Below are positions 10,593 to 24,096 of a stretch of DNA of 64,000 bases, one piece after another. Source of the DNA: Gloeopeniophorella convolvens (Eukaryota > Basidiomycota > Agaricomycetes > Russulales); NCBI GenBank assembly GCA_022496205.1, contig WTXD01000001.1:1426001-1490000 (forward strand), written 5' to 3'. Within the stretch, counting starts at the first letter, position 1. Every line of letters starts with the position of its first letter. Under the pieces are notes generated by a model. That model did not search any database. It had not been told where the DNA came from and saw only the letters and a list, made by a program, of their open reading frames with translations. The translations under genes and the position numbers were made by a program.

Positions 10593-12997
10593 ATGACAAA
10601 GTACATCATTGTTTCTGGTGGTGTTGTCAGTGGTATCGGGAAAGGGGTCATCGGTACGCGCATGTAGCCCCGTCGTTAGATCCCACGTTGAAAGCCCCTG
10701 CGGATAGCGTCTTCTACTGGCCTCCTCTTGAAGATGACAGGGCTGAAGGTCACTGCCATAAAAATAGACCCATATATGAATGTAGATGCTGGAACAATGC
10801 GACCGACGGAGCATGGTGAGCCTCGTCCCGGGATGAGTTCGGGCTGCGCCCTCAATAAGGTTGTTACAGGCGAAGTCTACGTTCTGAATGATGGAGGCGA
10901 AGTTGATCTTGATTTGGGCAACTACGAGCGATATCTTAACGTGACCCTATCTCGGGATAATAACATCACAACTGGGAAGATATATCAACATGTTATCGAG
11001 CGAGAGGTACGGCGCAACGGCTTCTGAGTTTCCACGTATCATTGAGAGCCTTGTAGCGCCGTGGAGACTACCTTGGACGCACAGTACAGGTGTGTCGATT
11101 AGCTGAATCTACTTCCTTCAACGCTCTGACTCACAGGAAGATTGTGCCTCACATCACGACGGCCATCCAAGACTGGATAGAGCGCGTGTCTAAGATCCCA
11201 GTGGACGAGACGGGAGAGGAGCCGGACGTCTGCATTGTGGAGGTATGCATGAGGATTGCTGCTGCTCCCTTGACTGAAGATTATGATATCAGCTTGGCGG
11301 AACTGTCGGGGACATCGAGTCGGCACCCTTCGTCGAAGCTATGCGGCAGTTTCAATTTCGCGTAGGCCATGAAAACTTCGCTCTTATACATGTCTCCCTT
11401 GTGCCGGACATGCATGGCGAACAAAAGACGAAACCGACCCAGACGACAGTTCATGCATTGCGTGGGCTTGGTTTGTTGCCTGACCTGGTTAGTTGTCACT
11501 GTCTAGGAGTTCAAATCACTTAACGCACGTATGCGTGATAGATCGCTTGCCGTCTCATCGTTCCACAACCATTGGAGAAAGCCACGAAGGAAAAGATCTC
11601 GATGTTCTGTCACGTCGCCTCAGAGCAGGTTGTTGGCGTGCACGACGTAACATCAGTGTATCATGTTCCCCTATTGCTCCAGTCGCAAGGTATCGTAGAC
11701 TTCCTCCAGCGTCGTCTCAACCTTGCTGGCATCCAGCATACGCCACAAATGCTCGAGCGCGGCAAGTCGTTGGAAAACCGCTGGAAGGCACTCACTACCA
11801 AGTAAGTAGAAACGCACGGATGCACCGATTGTATAGCTGAACTTTCGCAGTCAGGAACGCCTCTTCGATCGCGTATCTATCGCGCTGGTCGGAAAGTATA
11901 CTGATCTCAAGGATTCATACATGTCTGTCATGAAGGCTCTCGAGCATTCGGCATTTAGGTGCCACCGCAAACTCATCCTCCATGTACGTATAGATCGAGA
12001 AGTTGTATCCGCAACGTATATCTACCTGGTGTTGTTCGCAGTGGGTGGAGTCGTCACACTTAGAGCCCCAGACACAGGACACGGATCCCAAAAAGTACCA
12101 TGATGCATGGCGCACAGTTGTCGGTGCCGGGTAGGTCCCGTACCGTGTTTGTCTACCTTTGCGCGTTCTCATACGCCCCAGTGGCATCCTCGTCCCAGGC
12201 GGGTTCGGGGAGCGCGGGACAGAGGGCATGATACTCGCAATCAAATGGGCGCGCGAGCAGAATATTCCATTCCTTGGGGTTTGCCTGGGCTTCCAGCTTG
12301 CCGTGGTCGAATGGGCCCGCAATGTGTTGGGACTCCCTGGTACGTGGCTGTCACGCAGAATTCATGGAGCCACAGTAACACGTTCCAGGCGCAAAATCGA
12401 CTGAGCTCGCGCCAGACGCAGCAGACCCAGTCGTCGTCTTCATGCCGGAGATTTCCCGAACCCACATGGGCGGGACAATGCGTCTTGGCCTACGCCCTAC
12501 GGTATTCCAGAAAGATACCGAATGGTCGCGCGTACGCAAGCTCTACGCTGGTGCAAGCACTGTTTGGGAGCGCCATCGCCACCGCTACGAAGTAAATCCA
12601 GAATATGTGGAGCGGTTGCAGACGAGTGGGATGTCGTTTATCGGACGCGACGAAAAGGGCGAACGTATGCAGATCATGGAGCTGCCTAGTATGTTCTTCC
12701 ATCTGACACTACGCGCCGTGCTGACCCTTCTCGATAGACCACCCATACTTCGTAGGCCTCCAGGCGCATCCAGAGTTTTGCACGCGCCCGCTCAACCCAT
12801 CGCCACCTTTCTTGGGTTTCGTTGCAGCCGCATGCGGAGGGGACGTGCTCGAGCAACAGATCGAGCAACAACTTCAGACCTTCCATCCCCCACATCCAGA
12901 GGAAGCGATGGTCGGAGAACAGGCTCTCATCCAAGGCTCGAAGGAAGAGTTGCTGACCCCTGGTCGGGAGCGTGTCCTCAGTGGCGAGAGTAACTAA
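10593..12997 (+). CDS. URA7: CTP synthase
   Basis: Makes CTP from UTP, ATP and glutamine, the last step of pyrimidine nucleotide synthesis, in the cytosol. The start [18 protein letters not shown] is the family's N-terminal P-loop. The synthetase domain continues with [36 protein letters not shown]-type acidic and TGK motifs, GGTVGDIES and [10 protein letters not shown]. The C-terminal class I glutaminase domain has VPGGFGERG, the nucleophile in [12 protein letters not shown] and the His-Glu pair in AHPEF. About ten short introns can be placed so that the frame stays open, including a small exon (about 11056-11090) coding [11 protein letters not shown]. The acidic, Gln-rich C-terminal tail is also typical. 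The gene appears intact and single-copy. Confidence 0.95.
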
Positions 12998-13394
12998 ATC
13001 TAGATGTAGCGACGTCGCCAACCCAACGTACTCTAGACCGTTTGTATCTTAGAGAGAATCTCGATGGAATGCGGTCGAACGAAAAGCCCACAAAGGCTAC
13101 ACCGAATGCGGCACTTTCGGGGTACCGACATTGGGAAGATGTTAGCGACTGATACCACGCTCTTAAAACCATGTCACAGGTGATACTATGAGGTGATCAT
13201 CAATACAAGGCCGAAAATCCCAAAAGAGTGTGAAGGTGGTATATGTACTGCTTGTACTTGCACCAGATTACAGGGTGTAACATACTACTCTGTCCGCGAT
13301 CAGCTCTACTCGACGGTGGTCTATATCATGTAATAGCATTCAGTAGGCATTCCTTTCCCAAGGGAGGTAAGGCTGGCATGACTCACCCTCCCGA

Positions 13395-14710
13395 TCAAAA
13401 CGGCTCATGCTTGTCTATCTCGGACGACGTATCGTGGCGATCTTCGCCTAGACCAGATGTTACTTGTGTGTGAGTAACATGGACTGCCATCTGGATCGAT
13501 CGCAGGGGGTATGAAAGGTCATCCCCGCCTGCAGGGCGACCGTGTTGTCTAGCCCATCCCGCTCCGCCGCCGGTCGAGAGTTGACCATCACTGCGCGGAC
13601 CGGCTGTTGCGCTGACGTGGAAACGGATCTGCAACACGATGAGGGAGAAGACAATGCCCTATAGTTGACGTGTCGGCCCATAGGTAGACGAAATATGGAA
13701 GTAACCGTGCTTACGACGAGGGGAACGATCGCGTCGACCGCGGCGTATTGTCCATTGGATCCACTCAGGAAGGATGCAAGTACAGCAATGACACCCAGAG
13801 CGTAGAGCGCACTACTCTCGACGATGACGAAGATGACCGGCCAAAGTGTCCGCGTGCTGCGCAAAGGCTTGCCCGCGAGGAAAATTCGCCATGCAATCGC
13901 CCCTAGGTAGGGTATGAACATCACCGCGGCGATCGAATGAAGGGCGCTCTTACCTGAGCAAACAACGTTGGTGCTCATAGTCAATGAGAAGTATGCTGTT
14001 ATCCAAGATGTCGCGACGTGGAAGATGTTGGTGCCGATGTGTGCCCTGGAGATGAACCATAAAGTGATGCAGCCGACCACTGCGATAAATGCATCAATTC
14101 TGCATTGCTAAAGATGGAACCTTCGCATACCAGTATATGAGATTACAAGGAGAATCGCCGGGACAATGATCCAAGTACGTTTTCCGTATACAACGTAAAG
14201 TCGCCAGATCTGTTACGAGGATGTTATAGCGGCAAAAAAAACCCGGGAATGGTGATGACTGACAATGACACCGTCGCCGAGTAACGATTGAAACAGCAAG
14301 CAACACAGCTTGACAAGGCTCAACGGTTCGGCGATGTTCTCGTAGTATGCTGTTGCACTACCTCCTTTCTGGGCGATGAATCCTTGCACCGCTCTCACCC
14401 AGATGATGGTAAGGTGCTAAGGGAGTGGTACCAGTCAGGATGATGCAACGTGATGAGTGAATTGCCTTGCCATGGTTGCCACTACAAGCATCAAGAATGA
14501 GACCGGCATGATTTTCGAGCGCTGGACGCGGACGTCTTCTGTGACCCTCCAGGACATTACCACCAGCGTTATCCAAAATAGAGCGAAGAACAGCCCTATG
14601 CACAAATTAATACGAAAGAACATGACAAGCCGTGGGCTCTGAAGCGTACCATAGAGGAATGTCGTTAAGCCCAGAGATACGAGCTCTGATTTTGCAAGGG
14701 AGATACCCAT
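13395..14710 (-). CDS. Basidiomycete multi-helix membrane protein
   Basis: This is an integral membrane protein with about seven predicted hydrophobic segments. It starts MGISLAKSELVSLGL, then FLYGLFFALFWITLVVMSW after a short intron. An exon with AVQGFIAQ...AYYENIAEPLSLVKLCCLLF follows. The larger exon at about 13660-14080 contains WITAYFSLTMSTNVVC, LWPVIFVIVESSALYALGVI and AIVPLV. The last exon gives GIVFSLIVLQIRF and a hydrophilic, Gly-rich cytoplasmic-type tail to the stop at 13395. The pattern matches a large agaricomycete family of seven-helix proteins of unknown role, whose signatures include YY.N...PL and LWP...VIVES.ALY. A receptor-like or sensory function is only a guess. It is convergent with CTP synthase, whose stop is 398 bases away. 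Confidence 0.78.
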
Positions 14711-17534
14711 GTTTCAGTAGAGCACAGCCAACCGACTGCGGGACACCCGAGTAGTTGCTTAAAAAAGGGAGTGGGTCGAGTGGCTGTCGGGAAGATGTTC
14801 GCCTCAAAACGCGGTCCGTTGTATATTGAATAGTGAAAATACGAGCGCTTCTGTAGCTTGAGAATGGCCATTGTCTCGGATTCTCTGTTTTTGAGGGGCG
14901 CTTCCTTGGAGCAATGGCAAGGGGTGCCGGTGAGGTAACCAAGAATACGGTCTGGCCTGTCAAGAACGATTGGCCGACGGGCGCGTGCTTCGATTCCACA
15001 TTCGACACGGAGGCGCTCCATTAGGGTCCTATTAAGCTATAACAACCAGATTCGTCACCCATCGAGAGAAGAGAGGATAAAATAATATTTACGAAGTTGA
15101 ATCGGAAGAACCGTGGCACGTCAGACGTCGCCGGCAGACTGAAGGTTTCAGCTGTCCCCAGTCTCGCGTCTGAGTTCAATGTTCATACACCCAGGACATG
15201 TGTCGTGTACTGGTATGCTGGCAGTGCGCGATGACCCCGAGATATTCGTGGGAAAGGCTTTGGAGGACCGGGAGTGTGCATGTGACCATGAAAGTTCGAG
15301 TCCGTCCGAGTCGGGGTGGCGCTGGGCGGCGCTGTGGCGACTAAGGATTAACGCCTTGTCACCAAGCGACACGTAAGCGCTAAGCGCAAGCGACGGCCGT
15401 TGAGCTTGTACTTATCTGCATCAACGGCCTGCGCCCACCCGCGTCGCCCACCCATGACGAAACGTACGCATATTGCCGCGGTCTCCTTGCATATTTGTTG
15501 AGCCGTTGGCCCCCGCAGCAGCCTGGTCGTAAGTCGGACTGACACGCAAACTTTGGCGTTGATTTCCCACTCCCTCGTACTATGGTATAACGGGACCTAC
15601 AAACACCCCTCGACCAAGCAAACGATGCTCTGACCTTGCTCTATCTGCAGTTTGAGCGACACGAGAGCGCGCATCTTGTACCCTTTACCACGCGGCTCTC
15701 GGCGCGTCTCGATGGCCGTCGTCCGAGCACTGTGGCCCACTGAAACCATGGGAATGCCGCTCCTCACTGTTGTGGAACCTTAGGCTTTCTTCTGAGAAGC
15801 ATTGTCAATCCCTTGCAGCTTTCATCTCATTAAAAATACCGACGAAGTCTGGCGATTCTGGGAGGAAGCTGCTATTTTGGTCACCGCCTGGTGCTCTCTG
15901 ACGCTCAGAACCCAAGGTTCCCATGATCTGAAAAACTTCGCAGAGTCCGATTCACCGCGCGTTCTCATGTAAGTCTGAGTTCTTATAGTCGTTAAGGACG
16001 CCTCATGAGCTTTTCTGACATGCTCACATCTGCGCAGATTAGGTTCTGGCCGTCGTGCCTACTCATAAACTGTTCACGCCTTTGCGAACGCTGCGATGGA
16101 AGCCCTGTCGTCACTATGGCGCGCCCAGGATCTCCGTGGCTTTGGGTGCCACAGTTCATCATCTTGGTCTAGCTGGGCAGGTACAATCGCTTTCCACTTC
16201 TACTAGCGTACCCCAAGGATCCTGGTAGCCACGACCTGGCGCCCAATGCGATGCATATGAGGGCTTGCTCGTCGGAAGTAGCTTTACCTGATAGTCTACG
16301 CCCCTTCGTTATTCGAAGGCGCTCCCAGGATCTGTACGACTACCTCGTACTACCTCGCACCACGTGGAGCTTCCTCCACCTTCGATGCGCCTCTGGATTT
16401 CGGGCGGTGTTCCATCAATATCTCGTATAAGCAGGTCCTATAGCAGAAGCGATAGAACCAAAGTTTTTGAGACCGGGGCCGCATACTATTCGATGTGCAC
16501 GTCCAAACGTCTCTTCGTCGTGCTTAGCGAAGTAATGTGACAATGCCTTCTCAAATAACCAATGTCGGACCAGCACCCAGAGCGATCAGGTTTGAGCTAC
16601 ATGTATTGTAAGCCCGTGTTACTCTCCTAGCAACATGGACGGTCCTGCAGTCCTGCATCATGTGGGAATGGGTAGCAGAGAGAGGAGAAATGGCAGGGCG
16701 ATGTCCCACGCGCTACCCCACGTCGTTCCTGGTATAAGCGAGTGACCGCGTGGCGGGTCCCGCGTCCCGAGGTACAGCAAGGTCATTCGACGGCTACGAA
16801 AGCGGCTTGGTGTTGCCGTTTACGGGACTCCACGGACCTATTGAGTACGTCTTGTGAGCTACGTGGTCGGGCCTCGCAGTCCGTGACGGGCACTCCGACG
16901 GGCACCCCGGCGAGCGCTTGGTCGTTTGTCAATTGTAATTGGCTATTGGTGCAGCTCCTCTCATTGCTTCGAATAGCGACAATGTCCCTGGGCGCCGAGA
17001 CGGACAATATAGTGTATACGCAGGCCATGTACTTACATAGTGCCCATGCACCCTAGCTTATTTAGTCATGATGGCTACGAATTGTACTGAGCAAACAGTC
17101 TTAGCTCCCAGCTCACGCGTTGCCGCAGACTATGGGCTGATTCACGACCAATAAGTACCACCGTGTGCTTTTAGGAGGGAAGCAACGCGGCGTTGCGTGC
17201 TCCGGCACCGTCGGTCTATGCTAGAAGGAAGTAAGTTACGCTCATAGTGGTGACTTAGTTTCCAGGACAGTGTTGTGCATCAAATCTTCTACAAGGCTGA
17301 CTGAGCGAGGTCGGCGTTTAAGTTTGCGCAGCTTCTGGAGTCGAGAATTCCCTGCTGATGCGATTAATGTCGAAGCGTCGGTCGAACCAACGCCCGACTC
17401 TTTTTGGGAACGGAACACACCGCCCATGTCTTCAGGCGGCCGCCGTAGGGAAGTAGAAGATCAAAAATCTGTGTTTTCGAGAGTGAGCATCTGGCAGCGG
17501 GCCGCGGCATGGCACTCCCGGGCCTATGTCGCCA
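14711..17534. other. Gene-poor stretch
   Basis: About 2.8 kb without a convincing gene. The left end should hold the promoter of the membrane-protein gene. Between about 15560 and 16740 almost no open frame reaches 60 codons on either strand. A frame near 15820-15970 reads as plausible peptide but is cut by stops, and I could not assign it. No repeat or transposon end is obvious. Confidence 0.35.
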
Positions 17535-20500
17535 TTACGACGAGAACGAGTAAATAGTCATTAACAAAACATCTGTTACATGCGGTGTACAGGTACAGGC
17601 CAGTGCGGAGAACAGAGAATCGAGAGGTACCGAGGTCAGTTTACACAGACTATTGTGCAGCATTTGCAGTACTTGGTGGCGCGTGCAGCGAACGATTGTC
17701 GATGGATATACCTGCGGGATCATCGTAGGGTCAGACATTGTGTTCGCCTTACTAGGAGAGATCGCACTTCTAGTCTGATTAGATGTCTTGTAGATCCCAA
17801 TGAGCCGATGGCTGAGCTCGAACATATCGTTCCGCAGTGAGATGATGATGAACTGGGCGTTCTTTGTACGGTCTTTGATGTAGTTGGCGACAATGGAGAC
17901 ATTGCGGAAGTCCAAGGCCGCGTCAATCTCGTCCATGAAGTACAACGGTGTCGGCTACACAAACCGATTAGCGTCATACGGATGAGTAAACGCTAAGCGT
18001 ACTTTGAAGACGTGCAGAGCGAAAACAAGCGCCAAAGAGCTGAGAGTCTGGTTTGGGAAACAACATTAGCACGGACAGATAGAGACAGCACGATAGGCAA
18101 TACCTTTTCGCCTCCCGACAGATTGGATATGTTTCTCCAGCTCTTCTTAGGGGGCATGACGCTAAAGATGATCCCTTCAGAGAACGGATCCATGCTGTCA
18201 ACGAGTTCGAGCTCTGCGTTTCCCCCTAGCGTAATCATCTGGGCAGCATCTTAGCGAACGGTTAAGACGATCAGAACCGTTGCTACGAACCTGGTACATC
18301 TCCTTGAGTTTGAGAGAGATGGTGCTGAAGCCAGCCATGAACTCGTCCAATCGTTGCTTGCGCAAGGAGTCGTACTTCTGCTTCTCAGCGTCACGTAGGG
18401 CATTGGTCTCGTCGAATTGCTTAGCGCGGCGCATGAACTCTTCTTCGCGTCTCCGCCACTCCTTCAGCACTGCCATATTCGGCTTGCTCCTCTTCAATTG
18501 CTCTGGAGGCGTCATGTATGAGTGAATGAAGAATAGTAGAGAGAACGAACGGACCGTCAAGGAGTTGGACGTCGGCAAGGAGTTCGCGTTGATTCAATCT
18601 GGAGAGCTCTGCACGGCTATAGACATGTAGTTCATGCGAGGGCGTCTGATGCCGCTGGCGTGCTTTCTTGATCGGAGCGGGTTGCTCTCCGTCCTCCGTC
18701 TTCACAGGAGGGTCAGCCTTGCCTTTTCCTTTCTCGCGCTTTGCTGACCCGTCTTGTGCATCCTCATCACCCTCTTGCTGTTCATCTGCTCCATCCTCTG
18801 GGGGACCAGTTTCCTCTTCGTCCTCGTCATCATCGTCACTGTTGATATGTTAGGGAAGGGAGTGTCGACATGCGAAACACGACCCACTCGACATCCTCGA
18901 GACGCAGTTTGTCGTGTTCTGCATGGGACCGCTCCATCGTGTGTTTATTCTCCTTCAACTCGGTTTTCTTGTCGCCGAGCTTTTGAGTGAGTTCCACCTA
19001 AGCACACTAATCAGTACCAGGCCGCGGAGACCAGACTTTTCCGCACCTCCTTCGCACGAAAGGCCTGGACTTCTTCCCTCTTTTCGTCCAGCTCGGCTTT
19101 GAGACTCTCTAGGTTGTCTTTGGAGTTCTCTGCCTCTGCTTGCGCTGCATCGACTTTCGTCCGGATATCGGCAACGTACTCCTTGACCTCTTGGAGCTGC
19201 TCATTCAGGTTCTCAAGTTCTGCTTCAATCCCTTTCAAACCTCGCTGATCGGTGGCTATAGAGCCCTCGAGCTTGACGGAGTCCTTCTCTGCTTTGGCTT
19301 TTGCAACCTCGGCTCTTGTGATCTCGTCATTTGCGAGGTTGATGTGCAGTTTCAGACCGTCAACCTTGGATTTCTGCGCAAGGAGCCGCGAACCACCGAT
19401 ATCGAGGATCTTCTTCTCGAGCGCCTTGATGGCTTCTTCAATCGTGCCCGAGCGTGATTGCAAGCTTTCGAGTTCGCCTTGAGCAGCGGAAATCTCGCGC
19501 TCCAGCAACTGGATACGGGACACGTCGCCTGCGTCAGGTTTGTTCTGTGCCCTATAAGAGGTCAACCAGTCAGCACCTGAGAGAGGTTCAGCTCGTATTA
19601 CGATTACTTGAGGTCCTTAACACGCTTCTCGAGTTCGGCGACACGTCTCCCTGCATTCTGAATGTCCAGGTTGACCTTGTCGATCTCGAGGTTGATCTGT
19701 GGCCCTGACCTGGCGATGGCCTCAAGCTCGGCCTCCGCCGCGTGCAGCTCTTCTGATGCCTCTGCAAGCTGCCGCGAAGCTGCCTCGCTGTCCTGCTCGT
19801 ACCTTCGCAGTATGTCGGGTGACACAGCGTCCGCCGCGAGTTTTGAGCTCATCCCTCCGCCGCGTGGCTTGGAGCCACCTCCGGACATCGTACCGGACGA
19901 GTCGATAAGTTCGCCAGCAAGCGTAACCACGCGCCACCGGCGCGCACCATACGCGATGCGGTTAGCCTGCGCAAGATCCTGCGCGACGAGCGTGTCACGA
20001 AGAGCCTTGTAGAATGCGTGTGAGAAGCGAGGCTCCTTGGGTTTAACAAGGTCAAACAAGCGCGGGACGTTCTCGGGCGTCTGGATGGACCGCATGCCGT
20101 TTGTCTCGTTGATCTTCTCGAGCACGAGGAAGTTTGCGCGCCCGACGTTCTGTTTGCGAAGGTACTCGATACACGCCTGACCCTGCTGAACTGTGTCTAC
20201 GACCATGTTGTTGAGCGAACCGCAAGCTGTTGTGATCGCCACGTCATATTTATCTGGAATAGTGCCCAAGCTTCCGAGTCGACCCTATTATACTTGGTCA
20301 GCATAGCATGGAAGGGTTGAGCGATGCTTACATGGAAACCGTCGACTCGGCCGGAATTCCTTAAGCGAGTCAAGCTATCCAAGACCTTGTTCTGAGAGTT
20401 GTTGGCTGCCTGTGACGCCTTGGCCTCCTCTACGCGCTGTCTTGACGATGATGCTTGTGTGCGGAGCTGATTTACGCGTGCCGTCAAGTCCTACGCGCGC

Positions 20501-23392
20501 ATAAGATCACATCACTCAGAGAGGACTTGCAAAAGCTCACCTGGACTCTCTGTTGCGCGGACCGTGACTCCTGGTGAAGAGATTGTTTGCGATCCTTCAG
20601 GTTCTCAAGCTCTCCGACCTTAACACGTAATCAACATAGTGGCCTATGGTGTTGTCGCCCAACTCGTACCTTGGTCTGTTGTTCTGTCCTCAACACTTCG
20701 AGTGCTTGCTGGGCTTCCTCGCTCGCTTGTTTGATAGCCTCTGCCTTCTTGAGCAGCATGTCGCGCTCACTGGCCTTGACGTCTACCTCAGCTTGTTTCT
20801 GATTTATTTTTGCTTTCCAAGGCTGAAGCTCCTTTTGCTTCTGTTCGATTTGATCATGGAACACCTGCGTCTTGTCTGGCTAAGATGTTAACGCGCGGTC
20901 CTCTGTATAGCAAGACTTCACTACCTTTCAAGCTATCGCGGATGCCTTCAAGGACCCTTTCTTCCTGCTGGAGCTCTTCCTCGAGTTGATCAGCTTTCTT
21001 CTTCTCGCTCTTCATCTTCGCCGAATTCTCTTCAATGGCTCTGAGCGCATCATTCCGAGCACTCTCGTCCTTGGGCGACGAGCTCAATTAGCCGATGTCC
21101 ACGACAAAAAGTAACTTTGGATCACCCACGTCTTGAAGGGATTTCCTCAGTTTCTTGGCCTTACCGTTGGCATGTTTGCGCTTCTCCTCGAGGCCAACCT
21201 CTTGCTTTTCATATACCGCCATCTCCTTCAGAGCTTCGGCGACGGCGGTTTTCACTTCCTGTAGGTGGCCACGATAATCTGATCAGGGATTTGGGTTTGT
21301 GCATGTTGCAGCAGCATACCTCGTAGGCTTGTACGCGTTCATCGTAATGTTTCTCCAATGAGTCTAAGTGTGCGATGTCATCTTTATTACGCTCGCGTTC
21401 GTCAGCAAGCTCCTTCTCAATTTTAGCCTGAAAATGGAATCAGCACGCAGCCGGATCACACCGAAGTGATCACTCACGATGTCTTGCTCCACCTCCTTCT
21501 CATTCACAAGGCACCGCCAAATGTAGAATTGGTATAGCGTCGATTGAGCGCGGACGTAGTCGTTTTGCAGCCGCAGGTAACTCTCCGCCTCACGCTTCTC
21601 CTTCTCGAGAGCGTTCTTCTCACGTTCCACAAGTCGCAAACGATTCAATTTCTCCGTTCGGTCCTCGTTGAGGCGCTCCATCTCGACAAGCGCCGCCTCG
21701 ATCGGCTCTTTGTACTGCGAAGTACCGATGATATCTTCAAGGTATTCAAGAAGGCCATCTTCGTGCTCTGACGGCGCTTTTGGTTTCATCTGAGCGATAG
21801 ACTCTACTTCGCCCTGTCTTGGGATAAGTAGCATGTCCATTTTGGCATGGTCTGACGTACCTGGAGAATGAGGAAGCGATTATGGTCAAGATCGATACCG
21901 CGTCCTTTCAAGAGCGTCTGGACTTCTTTGTAATTGCTCTGCCGTGCATTGATAGTGTACTTGCTCGAATTGTTCTTGTACGCAGTACGAGCCACAACCA
22001 ATGTCGAATCAGGGATGACATCGAACGCATCAGGTCCGGGCTGATCCAATAATTAGGCTGTAACGAATGACAAGAATGAATTGGCGTACGAGGTCGATGA
22101 TCTCGCGGAAATGAACCTCTACGCTGCACTCTTGCAATTCAGGATGCTGAGCGGAGTTGTGGATGAGCTCTGAGAGTTTCCCTTGTCGCATTTTGGATGC
22201 ACGATATCCGAAAACGAAGAGAAGAGCATCAATGGTGTTCGATTTTCCAGAACCATTGGGTCCGACGATGGCAGAGAACGACTATAAAACATAGAACCTG
22301 AACCTCAACGGTCACCCAAACTATGGTTCAACTTACCTTGTGGAAAGGCCCAATTTCCTGTCGCCCGGCGTAACTCTTGAAGTTCACGAGCACCAGTTTG
22401 TGGATTACGAGGCGAGGCCGAGGCCCCTGGGGCTCCTCAGGCGGAGGTACTAGACGCTTCAACTTCGTCGGCGAGAGCGGGGGATTGTCGAGAAGAGATT
22501 TCTCCTCTTCTGGGCCTGGCGGTGTAGCTGGACGAGGTTGCGCAGGGGTTGGTGTCGAGACGCGTTGTTCCAATAATTGGTCTTCTTCCTCATCACTGTC
22601 AGGCACAGCAGCGCGATCTTCCTGTTCAGCACTGGTGGCTTCTGCCGAGAGTTCTTTCTTCACAGGTGCGGATGGTGTAGAAGATCTTGTTTTCCTCGAC
22701 CCAGGCTTTGAAACGTGCTGAGTCTTCGCGGGAACGATTGGAGTATCATCCACCTCATCCTCATCACCTTCAACAAGATCTACCACAGGCTGCTCCTCCG
22801 GAGGCTCTGCCTTTATGCTAGTGAACGACCTGGATGACCGTGCACCACGTCGGGAAGAGGAAGATTTGGGTGCGCTAGTGGAGTTTACGGATGAGCGCGT
22901 GCGGGAAGATGGCTTGGCTGTGATCTGCCCTTCGGTGTCATCTTCGCTGTCCTCGACGACGATAACATCTCTGACACCCTTGCCCCTCTTAGCGGTAGGA
23001 GGTTTTGCGGCAGCCCTCCGAGGCCTAGGGATAGGCTTGATGTCCTCGTCCTCGTCCTCTTCATAAACGTCCTCTAATTCGGTCGACGGACGTGACTTCT
23101 TTGCTGGACGAGGCGGTTCCTCCACATGATCCTCGTCGTCAGAGTCCTGGACCAGACGCAGAGCAGTTTTCGCCCTCGACGATGTTCTTGCCCCGGTCAC
23201 GGAGGGGGACGGGCGAACAGATGATGAACGACGCGTAGTGCGCGATGAAGGCTTGTTCTCCTGCTCTTCCGATACTGGGCCATCAGCGCTAGATCGCTTC
23301 CGCTTGGACGATGAGGCAGGCTTCGGAGCTGGGGGAAGGATCTCAGGTTCAGCTGATGACCTTGTTGAGCGCGTGGATCGGCGAGGAGGCAT
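17535..23392 (-). CDS. SMC4: Condensin subunit SMC4
   Basis: An ATPase core subunit of condensin, which compacts chromosomes in mitosis; its partner is SMC2. A disordered basic/acidic N-terminus (about 22400-23392) leads to LVLVNFKSYAG and the Walker A site GPNGSGKSNTIDALLFVFGY near 22210-22275. The Q-loop is in FLILQGEVESIAQM (about 21795-21870). Long coiled coils flank a hinge (about 19950-20270) with GTIPDKYDVAITTACG and VGRANFLVLE. The ABC signature NLSGGEK is near 18105-18125, and the Walker B/D-loop is FMDEIDAALDFRNVSIVANY near 17885-17945. Many short introns are present. I take the start as MPPRRSTRSTRSS at 23392, because the frame upstream opens only with TTG. The conserved core ends at GIYKTSNQTR; the last 80 or so codons to 17535 are not conserved and could hide one more intron. 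Confidence 0.94.
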
Positions 23393-24096
23393 GTGTATGC
23401 GTTGGGAGAGACTTGGAGTCGAAGGAGACACGCCTTGAGACACGCTGCGCGGCGTTGACTGCAACGCGCTGTGTCACGCGTCGGTCACAGTCACGAGATC
23501 GCATTGTTCCGGTGATGCCGGTGATGGTCCACTATGGTCCATGGACCGGACCGCGTGATGGACCATTTGGAGACGCAGCGTGGGGAAACGGCTTTGATCC
23601 AACTCCAACCAGTACCACCAAGACCTTTTCAACCATGGACAATGACGGTACGTCTTCAGCATCACCGACAAACACCTCCTCGACGGCGACGACGGTGGCG
23701 ACGAGTACGATATTCTGTTCTCCATGTCCCTTCGCTACTTTCTCCGCTTCTTCGACCTCGTCAGCATAAGACAGAACGGCCTCAGCATCCAGTTCAGTTC
23801 AATGTCGGCAGCTACCAGCGGTCCGTACCTGGCATCCCGACATCTGTAGTTTCGCTTTCTTCGATGTGTCTCTGCCGTTATTCCTCGTTGCTACTCTCTT
23901 GCGCCTTTGCCCGGAGAGCAGCAACGACTCAACTCCCGCCGTAGCTGCCACATCAGTCAGCGCCCCATTCGCCTAATTTTCGTCTCCGCCACCATTGTCG
24001 TCTCCATCTCGTTGCTCCCATTCCGCCTCTACCACCGGCCACCATAACACAACCCTGACGTTCCTTTGCCCCGCATCAGCTTGGCAGTCACAAGAT
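23393..24096. promoter_or_regulatory. Divergent promoter region, SMC4 / transformer-2-like gene
   Basis: About 700 bases separate the SMC4 start (-) from the RRM gene start (+). It holds short shadow frames only, and is pyrimidine-rich toward the right end. The two genes probably share this region for transcription initiation. Confidence 0.5.

Noticed and set aside
15820..15970. Possible exon in the gene-poor stretch
   Set aside because: It is a short protein-like reading with stops close by on both sides, no recognised motif and no partner exon.
23393..23464. Longer N-terminus for SMC4 starting at 23464
   Set aside because: The first codon there is TTG. The first in-frame ATG, at 23392, gives the usual Pro/Arg-rich start.
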